From: Megamonas hypermegale
GTDB taxonomy: Bacteria; Bacillota; Negativicutes; Selenomonadales; Selenomonadaceae
Length of the DNA stretch: 27,544 bases
Reading direction: 5' to 3'
Assembly (NCBI GenBank): GCA_002314325.1
Contig: DCFC01000011.1
Span: 1 to 27,544, forward strand
Part shown: positions 1 through 8,620 of the stretch, one piece after another
Layout of the letters: each line of letters opens with the position of its first letter
Position numbering within the stretch: the first letter of the stretch is position 1
The notes under the pieces: generated by a model
What the model was told of the DNA's origin: nothing
The model's input: the letters and a program-made list of their open reading frames with translations, nothing else
Databases searched by the model: none
Program-made: the position numbers and the translations under genes

Positions 1-392
1 CCTGAAGAAGATAGCGGGATTTCTGTACTATATCTCGGGTTATCTTCTCCATCTTTATAAATCTTTACTTCAGCTACTTTAAAGATATTTCCGTCATCAT
101 CTTCAAATTCGTTTCCTATTTCATACGTATACAGCCAATCATCGTCATCATCATTTCCGGTTATATCACTAAGCGGCGTTTTTGTTGTTACTTCCTCAGC
201 ATCAACGCCCTCAAGTTTCAATTTTTCGGACACTATGTCTGAAAGGTTTTGTGCTTCTGTTGCTGTTTTTGCCGCTGTAAGTGTTGTAAAACTATTACCC
301 CATAAGTTCATAAAGCTGTTTGCTATTATTATAAACATTACAGAAGCGAGTATCGCTGATATAAGCATACTTGCCGGTCTTTTGTTTTTCAT
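1..392 (-). CDS. Prepilin-like protein, 3' end beyond window
   Basis: An open frame starts at ATG 392 and runs off the left edge; 130 codons are visible. An ideal AAGGAGGA ribosome-binding site lies at 401-408. The N-terminus has a short basic leader, KNKRPA, followed by SMLISAIL and a hydrophobic helix to about residue 30, then a soluble domain with an acidic stretch (GNDDDDDW). This is the layout of a minor (pseudo)pilin with predicted cleavage after Ala7. Position 5 of the mature form would be Ser, not the usual Glu. It is the last visible gene of the secretion/pilus operon. It lies 62 bases after the preceding prepilin gene, with a strong hairpin between them. The family assignment rests on N-terminal architecture and neighbours only. 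Confidence 0.7.
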   Translation of the reverse strand, partial: MKNKRPASMLISAILASVMFIIIANSFMNLWGNSFTTLTAAKTATEAQNLSDIVSEKLKLEGVDAEEVTTKTPLSDITGNDDDDDWLYTYEIGNEFEDDDGNIFKVAEVKIYKDGEDNPRYSTEIPLSSS

Positions 393-416
393 TTTCAGAG
401 TCCTCCTTATTGATAT

Positions 417-447
417 AAAGGCAGATTAGGTTGTCTAATCTGCCTTT
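417..447 (-). terminator. Intercistronic hairpin behind the GspG-like prepilin gene
   Basis: There is a perfect 13-bp stem, AAAGGCAGATTAG paired with CTAATCTGCCTTT, around a 5-nt loop between two prepilin genes of one operon. On the transcribed minus strand the stem is followed by TTTATAT rather than a long U-run. It may be a leaky terminator or a 3' stabilising structure that raises expression of the upstream prepilin over the downstream one. Confidence 0.7.
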
Positions 448-454
448 TTACTAA

Positions 455-937
455 TTACCAGCTGATTGTTACTTCGCTGTCAAGTCCACCCACGGACACT
501 GCATTGGATGTTGAAATGCTACCGCTGCCGTCGCTGTTTGTTTCAATTACATATTCGCCGCCCCACGGATCATTTAAATCAGCATCCTCCGGTAAAATAT
601 TTGTATGGGCCATACCGTCAATAGAGTCTTCGGCTTCAAGTCCCGCCTTAAGATCTTCTGCGGTAATACCATCTGTCGGGCTTGCAGACATCATTTGGTA
701 GCTTGTAACGGCTGTTTTAAGTGTATCCATTTCTTGTTTTGCCGTAGTAACCTTTGCCTGGTTAATTAAAAACGGCAGACCAAAGAACAATACGCCGACA
801 AGGAACAAAACTACAACCATGTAGATTATAAGTTCCATAATGGAAAAGGCACTTCTTTGTCTTAAATTTACCGAATGTAATGGTTTTTTTAAAGTTGCTG
901 GAATTGCAGCTAAATTGTTGTTTAATGCTAATATCAT
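455..937 (-). CDS. Prepilin / GspG-like (pseudo)pilin, probable major subunit
   Basis: This is a 160-residue protein with RBS AAAGGAGA 8 bases before ATG. A long leader ends in NLRQRSA, followed by FSIMELIIYMVVVLFLVGVLFF. That is a class III (prepilin peptidase) signal with Glu5 of the mature protein present but Ala instead of Gly at -1 (residue 30). The C-terminal half contains LNDPWGGEYVIE, matching the DPWGxPY signature of GspG major pseudopilins. The strong RBS, Glu5 and the hairpin after the gene suggest it is the main subunit. It follows the two assembly genes and a minor prepilin in one operon. It could equally be called a type IV pilin. Confidence 0.82.
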   Translation of the reverse strand: MILALNNNLAAIPATLKKPLHSVNLRQRSAFSIMELIIYMVVVLFLVGVLFFGLPFLINQAKVTTAKQEMDTLKTAVTSYQMMSASPTDGITAEDLKAGLEAEDSIDGMAHTNILPEDADLNDPWGGEYVIETNSDGSGSISTSNAVSVGGLDSEVTISW

Positions 938-967
938 TATTAAAATCTCCTTTAATTTAAGTTTGTT

Positions 968-1399
968 TTATTTGCCGATTATACCTACAGCACCGTTTTT
1001 AAATTCTTTGTTTGAATATGTTCCTGTATTATCACTTCCTTTAGAGTAGATAACAAAACCTGTTTCATCACCTCCTGTTTTTAATGTCTCATAAACAAAA
1101 TCTCTATCCCAAGCGTCTTTTTCGATTTTGTTTATCCACGGTCCGAAATGAGAGGCATCATTTCCGTCGATATCTTTATCGCCCTCTTTAGTTAGGTCGT
1201 CTAAGCTCTTCGGATATTCGCCGATTTCAAACCGATATTGACTTACAGCCGTAGCGTAGTTGGCTGCGGTGGATTTGGTATCTGCAATCTTGGAAATGGT
1301 CAGGTATTCATTGGCGCCGTAAAGTGCTATACCAGTCAGCATTATGACGGCAACTGTATATATAACCAGGGTTATCATGTTAAATGCAGGTCGTTTCAT
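968..1399 (-). CDS. Minor prepilin, GspG-like
   Basis: The protein is 143 residues. It has a very short leader, MKRPA, then FNMITLVIYTVAVIMLTGIALYG, so cleavage is again predicted after Ala. Mature position 5 is Thr rather than Glu, a feature seen in some minor pseudopilins at the fibre tip. The C-terminal part has DAWDRDFVYE followed by GFVIYSKGSDN, resembling the calcium-binding loop region of GspG. RBS GAGGT precedes the ATG. It lies 4 bases after the GspF/PilC gene and 30 bases before the next prepilin gene. It is probably a fibre-initiating or accessory subunit. Confidence 0.75.
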   Translation of the reverse strand: MKRPAFNMITLVIYTVAVIMLTGIALYGANEYLTISKIADTKSTAANYATAVSQYRFEIGEYPKSLDDLTKEGDKDIDGNDASHFGPWINKIEKDAWDRDFVYETLKTGGDETGFVIYSKGSDNTGTYSNKEFKNGAVGIIGK

Positions 1400-1403
1400 A
1401 TGA

Positions 1404-2513
1404 TTACCTCATTCCTATGCCCTGCGCGCTTTGGGTAAGCGTAAAAATTGGAATATAAATGGAAACATATATTGTTATTACAACAACGCAGGCAATGCCC
1501 ATAATCGGTGTCGATATTTTTTCCGGCAGTGTTACAAGCGTAGCTAAAAGTTGTTCTTTGTAGTCTTCTGATAGTTCATCAAACGAAGCTGCGGCAACAC
1601 CTGTCTGCACGATTGAACGAATTACGAAGATAAAATCTTTATCTAAAAGATTATAATGTTTATCTACTTCTTCTACTGCATCTAAAAGCGAGTAGGCATT
1701 ATTGACTTTTTCCGCGATATCCAAAAGTTCATTTCTGTATCTTGTATTATCTATCGCCATAGCGGTATATCGCAGGGCTTCATATGTTCCTATGCCGTTT
1801 TTAAGTAAGATAGAAAGTATCTTACAGATATAGTAATGGGTCATTAGTTTTAAAATTACTTTATATATCGGCATTTTTAAAAGGAATGTATCAACTTTTT
1901 CTTTATAATTTCTCATTACATATTTATAAAGAATGATTAAACCTACTAAAATGAACGGTAAAATCCAGATGTAATACACGGCAAAATCGCCAAACGCCAG
2001 TAAAATTTTTGTTATAAGCGGTAAATCAGCATTAAGGCTGTCGAACAGACTCTTCATTTTACCGAGCATGTAAATTGCAACTATCATGAGGATGATTAAT
2101 CCGGCAAGCATTATTTTTACCGTAAACATATTGGATTTTATTTTTCTTGCTATATCGGTTTTTTGTTTCAAATAATATACGATTTCGTCCAAAATCGTAT
2201 TCATATTCGTTGTTTCACCGATTTTAATCATCTCAATAATGAAATTCGGTACAATCTGCTGTTTTATAATTGCCTCAGATAAACTACGGCCGGAATTGAG
2301 TTCATTAATTATGTTTTTAAGATACGGCTTCATTATTTCATGGTTGGACTCTAAATATTCTTCAAGTGCCTTATCCATAGGAATGCCGGCTCTTTGATAA
2401 CGCCTTAGAACTCTGAAAAATTTCAGTAAATCAATATCATTTGGCACAGTCCGCTTTTTTATGTGCAGAAATATCAATACTGAATTTACTATTTCAAGTA
2501 GTATCTGTTTCAT
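1404..2513 (-). CDS. Inner-membrane platform protein, GspF/PilC family
   Basis: At 369 residues it is slightly shorter than typical GspF/PilC (about 400). It has two cytoplasmic four-helix domains (roughly residues 25-125 and 225-330, the second containing GVAAASFDELSEDYKEQL). These are separated by two hydrophobic segments (about 135-155 and 170-200) and followed by a C-terminal membrane helix ending in the family-like YIPIFTLTQSA. It anchors the assembly ATPase and extracts pilins from the membrane. RBS AGGAGG is 4 bases before ATG. The gene lies 8 bases after the ATPase gene, the common GspE-GspF order. Confidence 0.9.
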   Translation of the reverse strand: MKQILLEIVNSVLIFLHIKKRTVPNDIDLLKFFRVLRRYQRAGIPMDKALEEYLESNHEIMKPYLKNIINELNSGRSLSEAIIKQQIVPNFIIEMIKIGETTNMNTILDEIVYYLKQKTDIARKIKSNMFTVKIMLAGLIILMIVAIYMLGKMKSLFDSLNADLPLITKILLAFGDFAVYYIWILPFILVGLIILYKYVMRNYKEKVDTFLLKMPIYKVILKLMTHYYICKILSILLKNGIGTYEALRYTAMAIDNTRYRNELLDIAEKVNNAYSLLDAVEEVDKHYNLLDKDFIFVIRSIVQTGVAAASFDELSEDYKEQLLATLVTLPEKISTPIMGIACVVVITIYVSIYIPIFTLTQSAQGIGMR

Positions 2514-2521
2514 GTTTCCTC

Positions 2522-4150
2522 CTATAAATTTTTTATGATATTGTCTACGGCATTTTTATTGCCGATCTGATTGTAAAGCTCATTTAGACTTGTTTTGCCT
2601 GCCATTACATAACTAAGTCCCTTTTCCCACATGGAAACGAATTTATTCTTTTTAAGAGCTGCCTGTATCTCACGCATGGAGCTTGTATGATACAGAATAT
2701 CTTTTAAATCCGTATTGAAAAATACGTACTCCACAACGGCAATTCTTGTTATATAGCCTGTATGATTGCAGTGGGTACAGGCATCTCTTTCTTCTTTCGT
2801 TCCTATTTGCTTTAAATCAATTTTTGAAAGCATATCGTATTCTTCTTTGTCAAGCAGAATCTTGTCCGATTCGGACAAGTTGTATTTTCTGCTGCAATAA
2901 GGACAAAGTATCCCGATAAGACGCTGACTGCTTATAAGATTTAGCTGGTTTAAAAGAGAGACTTTAGATACACCCAAGTCCAAAAGACGGGAAATTGCCG
3001 TTATACAGTCATTGGCGTGAAGCGTCGTAAAAACCTGGTGCCCTGTTGCACCGGCTTGAATTACTGTTTCAGCATCCATCCTGTCGCGAATTTCGTTATA
3101 TAATATAATTTCCGGATCTTGACGCAGTATTACTTTTAAGGCTGTCTGAGCGTCCAGATTGGTATTTTTATCTTCTGACTCGTGAATTTGCACCTGGCAG
3201 TAATTGTTGTTGTAAATTTCTACCGGATCTTCTATCGTTACAACCGTTTTCTCGTAGTCAGCATTTTGATACACGTAGTTAATCTGTGCATGCAGTGTTG
3301 TTGTTTTACCGCTACCAGTCGGCCCCGTTATGATAAATAATCCCGTCGGACAGATTTTAAGCTGCCTTTGAATATTTCTAATATCTTTTTCACTGTATCC
3401 GATATCATAAAGCGTTTTTTGCTTACTTAAAAACTGCTGAAGACGAAGCACTACTTTTTCCATGCCGCTCACCATCGGCATAGTAGAGATACGCACGTCA
3501 ACGTCTATGCCGTTTCTGTCTTTTGTAAGAAATGAACCTTTATTCGGCATGTTTTTTCGCAAAGTATCGGAACTTGCTGATGTATCAAGACGTTTTATTG
3601 CCATAGATATTCGCGGTATTTCACTTTCTGTAAAAGCATAGTCGTTCGAGTGATTTACGTTTTTACCGTTTATACGGTAAAGAATTCGAATTACATAATG
3701 CCCATTTTCCCTATATGGCAGAAAATGAATATCGGAGGCGCCGAACTCTATGGCATCGGCTATAATGTTTTTTACCTTGTTTAAAATAGGCGCTGTATCT
3801 TCCGTCGTATCTTGCGCTTCATAAACATTTTGTCTTTTAGCAAGGTCTACTTCATAGTAATGTTTCAGTGCCTCTTGAATGTTATAGTCGTCTGTTAACA
3901 CAAGATATATCGTTATATTCGAATTGAAAATATCCTCAATTTCATTTTGCTTTAACAGACTTTCTGTCATACAAGCTATATAAAGTACATTATTTCTTAA
4001 TTCAAAAGGAACAATGCCGTACTTTTTAGCATTTTGCTCTGAAATAAAATCTAAAATATTTTTAGGAATGCTCATCTTAACAAGAGATTTATCTAAAAAC
4101 TTTCCTCTTTCGCGCATTTCCTCTTTTAAGCTCTCATCTGTTATAATCAT
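2522..4150 (-). CDS. Assembly ATPase, GspE/PilB family
   Basis: This 542-residue secretion ATPase powers fibre polymerisation. It has an N-terminal GspE-N-like domain (about 25-110), FGASDIHFLPY at 136-146, Walker A GPTGSGKT at 276-283, an Asp box IEDPVE at 306-311, Walker B-type EIILYNEIRD at 347-356, a His box TTLHAND, and a tetracysteine zinc site (C416, C419, C458, C461). The zinc site is typical of GspE/PilB and absent from the retraction ATPase PilT. The usual VGEIRD reads YNEIRD here. The start ATG overlaps the secretin stop as ATGA, implying translational coupling. One of the GTCCGAWTCGGAC palindromes lies inside the gene, encoding LSESDK. Confidence 0.95.
   Translation of the reverse strand: MIITDESLKEEMRERGKFLDKSLVKMSIPKNILDFISEQNAKKYGIVPFELRNNVLYIACMTESLLKQNEIEDIFNSNITIYLVLTDDYNIQEALKHYYEVDLAKRQNVYEAQDTTEDTAPILNKVKNIIADAIEFGASDIHFLPYRENGHYVIRILYRINGKNVNHSNDYAFTESEIPRISMAIKRLDTSASSDTLRKNMPNKGSFLTKDRNGIDVDVRISTMPMVSGMEKVVLRLQQFLSKQKTLYDIGYSEKDIRNIQRQLKICPTGLFIITGPTGSGKTTTLHAQINYVYQNADYEKTVVTIEDPVEIYNNNYCQVQIHESEDKNTNLDAQTALKVILRQDPEIILYNEIRDRMDAETVIQAGATGHQVFTTLHANDCITAISRLLDLGVSKVSLLNQLNLISSQRLIGILCPYCSRKYNLSESDKILLDKEEYDMLSKIDLKQIGTKEERDACTHCNHTGYITRIAVVEYVFFNTDLKDILYHTSSMREIQAALKKNKFVSMWEKGLSYVMAGKTSLNELYNQIGNKNAVDNIIKNL
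2861..2879. repeat. GTCCGAWTCGGAC palindrome, site 1 (inside gspE/pilB)
   Basis: The 19-bp perfect dyad is CTTGTCCGATTCGGACAAG, 9-bp arms around a central T. It falls within coding sequence and is translated as part of LSESDK. It shares the 13-bp core with eight other sites in the element. Confidence 0.9.
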
Positions 4151-5667
4151 TTATTCACATTCACCTTCTCACTTGTTTCATCCGCCGGCTGCATTAAATT
4201 TTCAAGAAGCTTATCCTCTTTTTTTATGCCATTTAGAAGTTGACTGTCCATGCCGTCATTTACGATATACGGTGTGATGGTTATGAATACTTCCGTATTG
4301 GATTTATTTTTCGTATGATATTCAAAAAGTTTACCCAGCAGCGGCAGTTTTCTTAAAAGCGGGATGCCGGAGATTGTATCAAAGTCTTCTTTACTCATAA
4401 GACCGCCGATAACGAAAGTCTGGCCAGATTTTAAATGCGCTACGGTTTTAGCCTCCCTGCTTGCTATCTGTGGCGCCTGCATACCGCCTTGTTCAATGTA
4501 GCGGACAATATTTTTTATTTCCGCTTCAATATTTAAACTTACAATACCGCTGGCTTTATCTATAGCAGGTTTTATTTTCAATGTGCTGCCGACATCTTGA
4601 TAGTCAAACGTTATGTTCGTACTTCCGTCTGCTGTATTTTGCTGCGGAATTGGTACGCTGTCGCCCATAAAAAGCTCCGCTTCATAACCGTTTTCTGTTA
4701 AAATTACAGGTCTCGACATTACTTTGCCTTTGGAGATGGCTTCGTTGAACTGACTGGTTACGCCAAAAGTAAGTTTTGTACCCCAATTTTGATGTGACAG
4801 CGGGTCATCAACATTATGAACATAGCTTGGCATAGAGTAGGTAAATCCGGCATCCAGATCATCTGTATGAGTAGTTTCAATAAGCTGTGCCACAATAAGG
4901 CATTGACTTACAGGCTTATCTATGGAAGCGATAAGTCTTCCTGCCTGCATTACTTCATAGCTGTTGCCGGTTACAGTTACAGTAGAATATTGGTCGTTTG
5001 ATACGATATTGGTATCATCAATTCCCAAGCCTTTGAGTTCCGTAATAAGCTTTTCCTTATCGGCGTAACGTACATTAAAACGCTGCGATGTAAGCATGGT
5101 GTCTTCATCTTTTGCGATGCGGTATGTGCTGTTTGTATAAGACCAGTTTAGATTATATGCGGCCGTTAAATATGCTATCGTATCTTCAAGTGTTACTCCT
5201 TTAAGCGTTGCATAAACTTTAACATCTGTTAAATCATCATCATCAACGACGAGGATATTGTCGCCGGATATTTTACCGAGTGAATAAAATACTGCTGTAA
5301 GCGGCGCCCCCTGCCAGTCAAAATTATATTTTGGTCCGTAAGATACAGGCTCATCTTTAAGTTCTACATCGTCATTTGCTGTAGGAATATACTGATAATC
5401 CGTCGGAACTCCTTCACCGTAAAGATTAATCGGAACAGGTGTTTCGTTTATCCTTGTAATTTCTACATTTTTAGCGTTTTGCGGAATGTGTTTATCCTGT
5501 TCATATCTTTTCAGTACATCTTCTGCCGTAATTTTAGGAGTATCTTCTTTTTTAAACTGTGCTGCAAAATCCATAGCTTCCTGACTTGGTGCAGCCTGCA
5601 CAATCGGTGTAAAAATAATACTTAGCGGAAGAGCCGTCAAAACTACTTTATTTGCTATTTTTTTCAT
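4147..5667 (-). CDS. Outer-membrane secretin, PilQ/GspD family
   Basis: The 506-residue protein has a Sec signal peptide (residues 1-25, cleavage near IVQA). It carries a compact N-domain similar to the N0/STN fold (about 108-200, containing GVTLEDTIAYL), one N1-like repeat (about 205-270) and the secretin barrel. The barrel includes a VPIPQQN gate region, VGSTLKIKP and the signature SGQTFVIGGL near 430, followed by GIPLLRKLPLLGKLFEYH. This forms the gated outer-membrane channel of a pilus or type II-like secretion system. It is shorter than classical GspD (about 650). No pilotin lipoprotein is visible nearby. It requires an outer membrane, which is the best clue to the host envelope. Confidence 0.95.
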   Translation of the reverse strand: MKKIANKVVLTALPLSIIFTPIVQAAPSQEAMDFAAQFKKEDTPKITAEDVLKRYEQDKHIPQNAKNVEITRINETPVPINLYGEGVPTDYQYIPTANDDVELKDEPVSYGPKYNFDWQGAPLTAVFYSLGKISGDNILVVDDDDLTDVKVYATLKGVTLEDTIAYLTAAYNLNWSYTNSTYRIAKDEDTMLTSQRFNVRYADKEKLITELKGLGIDDTNIVSNDQYSTVTVTGNSYEVMQAGRLIASIDKPVSQCLIVAQLIETTHTDDLDAGFTYSMPSYVHNVDDPLSHQNWGTKLTFGVTSQFNEAISKGKVMSRPVILTENGYEAELFMGDSVPIPQQNTADGSTNITFDYQDVGSTLKIKPAIDKASGIVSLNIEAEIKNIVRYIEQGGMQAPQIASREAKTVAHLKSGQTFVIGGLMSKEDFDTISGIPLLRKLPLLGKLFEYHTKNKSNTEVFITITPYIVNDGMDSQLLNGIKKEDKLLENLMQPADETSEKVNVNK

Positions 5668-5680
5668 AAAATCAATATCC

Positions 5681-6337
5681 TCACTTTGCTATATTGTATG
5701 CAATCTGATTACCGTTAGAAAAAGTAATGCCGCTGCTGTTTATATTGGAAATTGTGCTGCCGTTAAACTTATCTCCTTCTTTTAAAACCTGACCGTCAAC
5801 AATGGCTATATTCTGCCCGTTTTGATCAGAAGATATGCCCTGTATCTGCGGGCTTTGTTTTGGCAGGCTCATTTTCGGCAAATCTCCGGAAATAGCAGGT
5901 ATCGGCGGGAGACTTCCCGACGGGTAATTATAATTTAGAATTGCCGGCAGATTAGTGTTTGCCGTATTTACGGTTTTTCCCGCCTTTTGCGGTGCATTAT
6001 CTACATAAATCGGGCTTTGTTTTGTTACAAACGGATTTTCAAGTCCGGCTAAGTTTATAATTTCATTTTCCGGTTCAGTTTTAATTTGTTTTTGTTTTTT
6101 TGCCGCTAAGACGTTTTCTTTCGGACTTTTTATTTTGTTTGTATTATCATCCGGCATATCAAAATATGAAAAATATACTGTACCGACTGCACATAAAAGA
6201 AAGACTCCGACTAATATACTTATGGGCAGCAGCATTTTCGATGTCGGTTTTTTGCTGACACTTAAATTTTTTATATAGTCATTTTCATAATCTTCGTCTA
6301 TGTTTAGTTTCACTTTCTTTTTAAATAGATTTATCAT
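5681..6337 (-). CDS. PilP/GspC-like alignment protein
   Basis: The preferred start is ATG 6337, 8 bases after a GGTGG motif, giving 218 residues; GTG codons 12 bases upstream are possible. It has a cytoplasmic basic head, one membrane helix (about 35-55), a proline- and lysine-rich linker with LENPFV (like the RNPF motif of PilP/GspC), and a C-terminal beta domain. In that domain, IAIVDGQVLKEGDKFNG and ISNINSSGITFSNGN match the homology region that contacts the secretin. It links the inner-membrane platform to the secretin. It lies between the PilO-like and secretin genes, as in pilMNOPQ clusters. Confidence 0.85.
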   Translation of the reverse strand: MINLFKKKVKLNIDEDYENDYIKNLSVSKKPTSKMLLPISILVGVFLLCAVGTVYFSYFDMPDDNTNKIKSPKENVLAAKKQKQIKTEPENEIINLAGLENPFVTKQSPIYVDNAPQKAGKTVNTANTNLPAILNYNYPSGSLPPIPAISGDLPKMSLPKQSPQIQGISSDQNGQNIAIVDGQVLKEGDKFNGSTISNINSSGITFSNGNQIAYNIAK

Positions 6338-6349
6338 ATTCTTCACCAC

Positions 6350-6859
6350 CTATTTTGTATAAATTCTATAGACCATATTTGCCTTTACCTTACCTGTTTC
6401 ATCAGTATTGGAAAGTTCCAATTCCTGAATGCTCATAAGCGCATCACTTTGATTTGTGAAATTTACAACCGTATTAATCACGTTTTCCCAGTTGCCGGTA
6501 AAGGATAAATCATATTCTTTAAAAGAAGATTTTTCCTTTTTGTTGCTTTTAGATGTTTTTTCACTGAACTTATCTAAAAGAAGATTATTCTTGGCCAAAT
6601 TATTCAATATCCCTGTCTGAATCATGTCAAGGTTTTGCGTTTCGACAGGTCTGTACGCTTCAGAATTTATTTTTCTGGCCAGCTTGTTGTATTCGCCCAC
6701 TGTGTTTTCCATGTTGGCAATATTGGCTTTAACAACATTGGCATTTTGATAGCTGATACTGAGCTGAAAAAATAATCCTAGCATTACGCAGCCCATCACC
6801 GTGCTTATTAAGATATATTTCCAGACCCCTTTTATCTTAGATAATTCTTTTAGCTTCAT
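6350..6859 (-). CDS. PilO/GspM-like inner-membrane protein
   Basis: The 169-residue bitopic protein has a short cytoplasmic tail, a membrane helix at about 14-34, a coiled-coil stretch (about 36-65) and a small periplasmic alpha/beta domain ending in MSIQELELSN and VKANMVYRIYTK. That last domain is the ferredoxin-like fold expected of PilO/GspM. Sequence signatures are weak; the call depends on architecture and on its place between the PilM-PilN fusion and the PilP-like gene. It probably dimerises with the periplasmic part of the PilM-PilN fusion. Confidence 0.8.
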   Translation of the reverse strand: MKLKELSKIKGVWKYILISTVMGCVMLGLFFQLSISYQNANVVKANIANMENTVGEYNKLARKINSEAYRPVETQNLDMIQTGILNNLAKNNLLLDKFSEKTSKSNKKEKSSFKEYDLSFTGNWENVINTVVNFTNQSDALMSIQELELSNTDETGKVKANMVYRIYTK

Positions 6860-6866
6860 AATCTAC

Positions 6867-8306
6867 CTACTCTTTCTTCTTATCCGTATTTTTCTTTGTC
6901 TCCTTTATATCTTTAGCTATGGATATATCGGCAGAATTTATGCCGGCAGAGGCAGCATTGTCCATTTTTGTAAGTGTTATGCTTTTAAACCTGTCGTTGG
7001 ATAAGTTAGAGACAAATTCCTGGATTTTTACGGGCTCAGTAGAAACAAGGCTCATTTTTATCCAATCAGAGCTGTTTTTTGCCGTAACGGTATTGTCTAT
7101 GGAGAGTTTCGTAAATCCCAGTTCATTATTGTTTGGCTTATTAGCAAGTATTTCAGAGATTATAGGACCTACAGGTTCTTGTGATTTTTTCACGTTTTGA
7201 ATTATGCCGTCTTCTTTTTTCAAAATGGTTATCTGCCTGTTGGCATAATCAAAATCATTTTGCAGTTTATCCGGCACTTCAATGCCGCTAAGATAATATA
7301 CAAATACTGCCTGCACTGTTATTACAAAGGTGAAAAACAAGATTAAAACGCGGGTTATTTTCTTTACGTCCTGCTCAATCTGAATTAGTTTTGTCGTTTC
7401 TTTTACGGCATTTGGCAGTACGTTAGCCACCGTAAACTTAATAAATTTTACCGGCGTAACTTCAAATTCTTGTAGAAGTGTGCCGAGCCCTATATAATAT
7501 TCATCAATTTCTGTCTGTGTGTATTTTTTAAAAATAAGCGAACCATTCGGTCTAAGCTTATATACACGGGAAGACTCGTGGGCAAAAGTTATTTTGGAAA
7601 CAGAGGATTTTGCACCGATAACATAGATATCCGCACTACCTGTGATATTCTTAAATTTATTTTTAGCGACAGTGTTAACCAGTAGCAGTAAATCGGAAAG
7701 ATCGTATCCTGACAGATTATTCAAAGCATATTCTTTAGATAAATTCATTTTAAAGAGACCGCCGAGCGGTGAATACATAATTACGCTGGCACTATTTTTA
7801 TAAAGCTCAAATATATATGCTTCATTTTTAGGCGTATTCTTGTACCTTACAGCGCAAAAACTCATTGGTTCAGCGGATTTAACCAGAAAATCCGCTGCTT
7901 TTGCTGCCTGTAACACAGCGTCAATATATTCCTTTTCTATGCTGTATACAGTTTTAAAACTAAATGTATTGCTTTTAAGCGAAAACGGCAGGCTGTAATA
8001 ATATTTTTCCGTATCAACGGCATTTGCTTTTAGAAATTTATCTATATCCGCCTCTTTTTCGCTATTTGTAGGATAGTAATAATAATCAAGTCTGAATTTA
8101 TCGTCCGGAAGAACTATATACGCTTCTTTGTCTTTTATAAGTGCAGCTATTTCCATAAAACAACTCGTCAAAGCATCCACGTTCTTACTTGTATAAGCCT
8201 CATACATAGACCTGAAAGATATCAGTGATTTAACCTCAAGTTTGTCTTTTTTCTTTTTAGTAGCAACAATCTGCGTTGTATCTTCAAAAATAGTTATGGC
8301 AATCAT
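6867..8306 (-). CDS. PilM-PilN fusion, GspL-like
   Basis: The 479-residue protein has an N-terminal ~1-300 that reads as a degenerate actin-like (PilM/GspL cytoplasmic) domain. A single membrane helix follows at about 319-340 (VLILFFTFVITVQAVFVYYL), then a coiled segment and a PilN-like periplasmic domain (about 390-455, FVSNLSNDRFKSITLTKMD). Type IV pilus systems usually have separate PilM and PilN. The fusion is the arrangement of GspL in type II systems. It couples the ATPase in the cytoplasm to the periplasmic PilO-PilP complex. RBS AAGGAG lies 7 bases before ATG. The C-terminal tail is lysine-rich. Confidence 0.85.
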   Translation of the reverse strand: MIAITIFEDTTQIVATKKKKDKLEVKSLISFRSMYEAYTSKNVDALTSCFMEIAALIKDKEAYIVLPDDKFRLDYYYYPTNSEKEADIDKFLKANAVDTEKYYYSLPFSLKSNTFSFKTVYSIEKEYIDAVLQAAKAADFLVKSAEPMSFCAVRYKNTPKNEAYIFELYKNSASVIMYSPLGGLFKMNLSKEYALNNLSGYDLSDLLLLVNTVAKNKFKNITGSADIYVIGAKSSVSKITFAHESSRVYKLRPNGSLIFKKYTQTEIDEYYIGLGTLLQEFEVTPVKFIKFTVANVLPNAVKETTKLIQIEQDVKKITRVLILFFTFVITVQAVFVYYLSGIEVPDKLQNDFDYANRQITILKKEDGIIQNVKKSQEPVGPIISEILANKPNNNELGFTKLSIDNTVTAKNSSDWIKMSLVSTEPVKIQEFVSNLSNDRFKSITLTKMDNAASAGINSADISIAKDIKETKKNTDKKKE

Positions 8307-8317
8307 AAAAAGACTCC

Positions 8318-8617
8318 TTATTCTTCATCGAAAATATTTTTAAACTGCTTTATATGCCGAAATTGAGCGTAAACCATTTTATTGGCGCCGAAAGCTTTCA
8401 TCTTGCGAATTTTAGCGTCCTTCATTATATCTGCCACAAAACCTATGCCCATACTGTTTATATCTTCCGTTTCCGAAAAATCCAGGTTTACCTCCGTAAT
8501 ACCGTTTGCCAAAGCGTCTCTGTATTCATCCATAATTACAAGATACTCATCAGGGGAAAGCGGTTTTCCTTTCATTTTGATATTAGCCGTATTGTTATTG
8601 ATTGTTACGTATTTCAT
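8318..8617 (-). CDS. STAS-domain anti-sigma factor antagonist (RsbV/SpoIIAA-like)
   Basis: The 99-residue protein is a single STAS domain. LDFSETEDINSMGIGFVADI around residues 46-65 matches the phosphorylation loop. The DSSG/DSTG motif reads NSMG here, leaving Ser55 as the likely phosphorylatable residue. In partner switching the kinase next door would phosphorylate it and the PP2C phosphatase would reactivate it. Its gene starts immediately after the phosphatase stop (spacing 3) and is followed 11 bases later by the PilM-PilN gene. The switch is thus embedded in the secretion operon. Whether its target is a sigma factor or the machine itself cannot be seen. Confidence 0.88.
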   Translation of the reverse strand: MKYVTINNNTANIKMKGKPLSPDEYLVIMDEYRDALANGITEVNLDFSETEDINSMGIGFVADIMKDAKIRKMKAFGANKMVYAQFRHIKQFKNIFDEE

Positions 8618-8620
8618 ATA

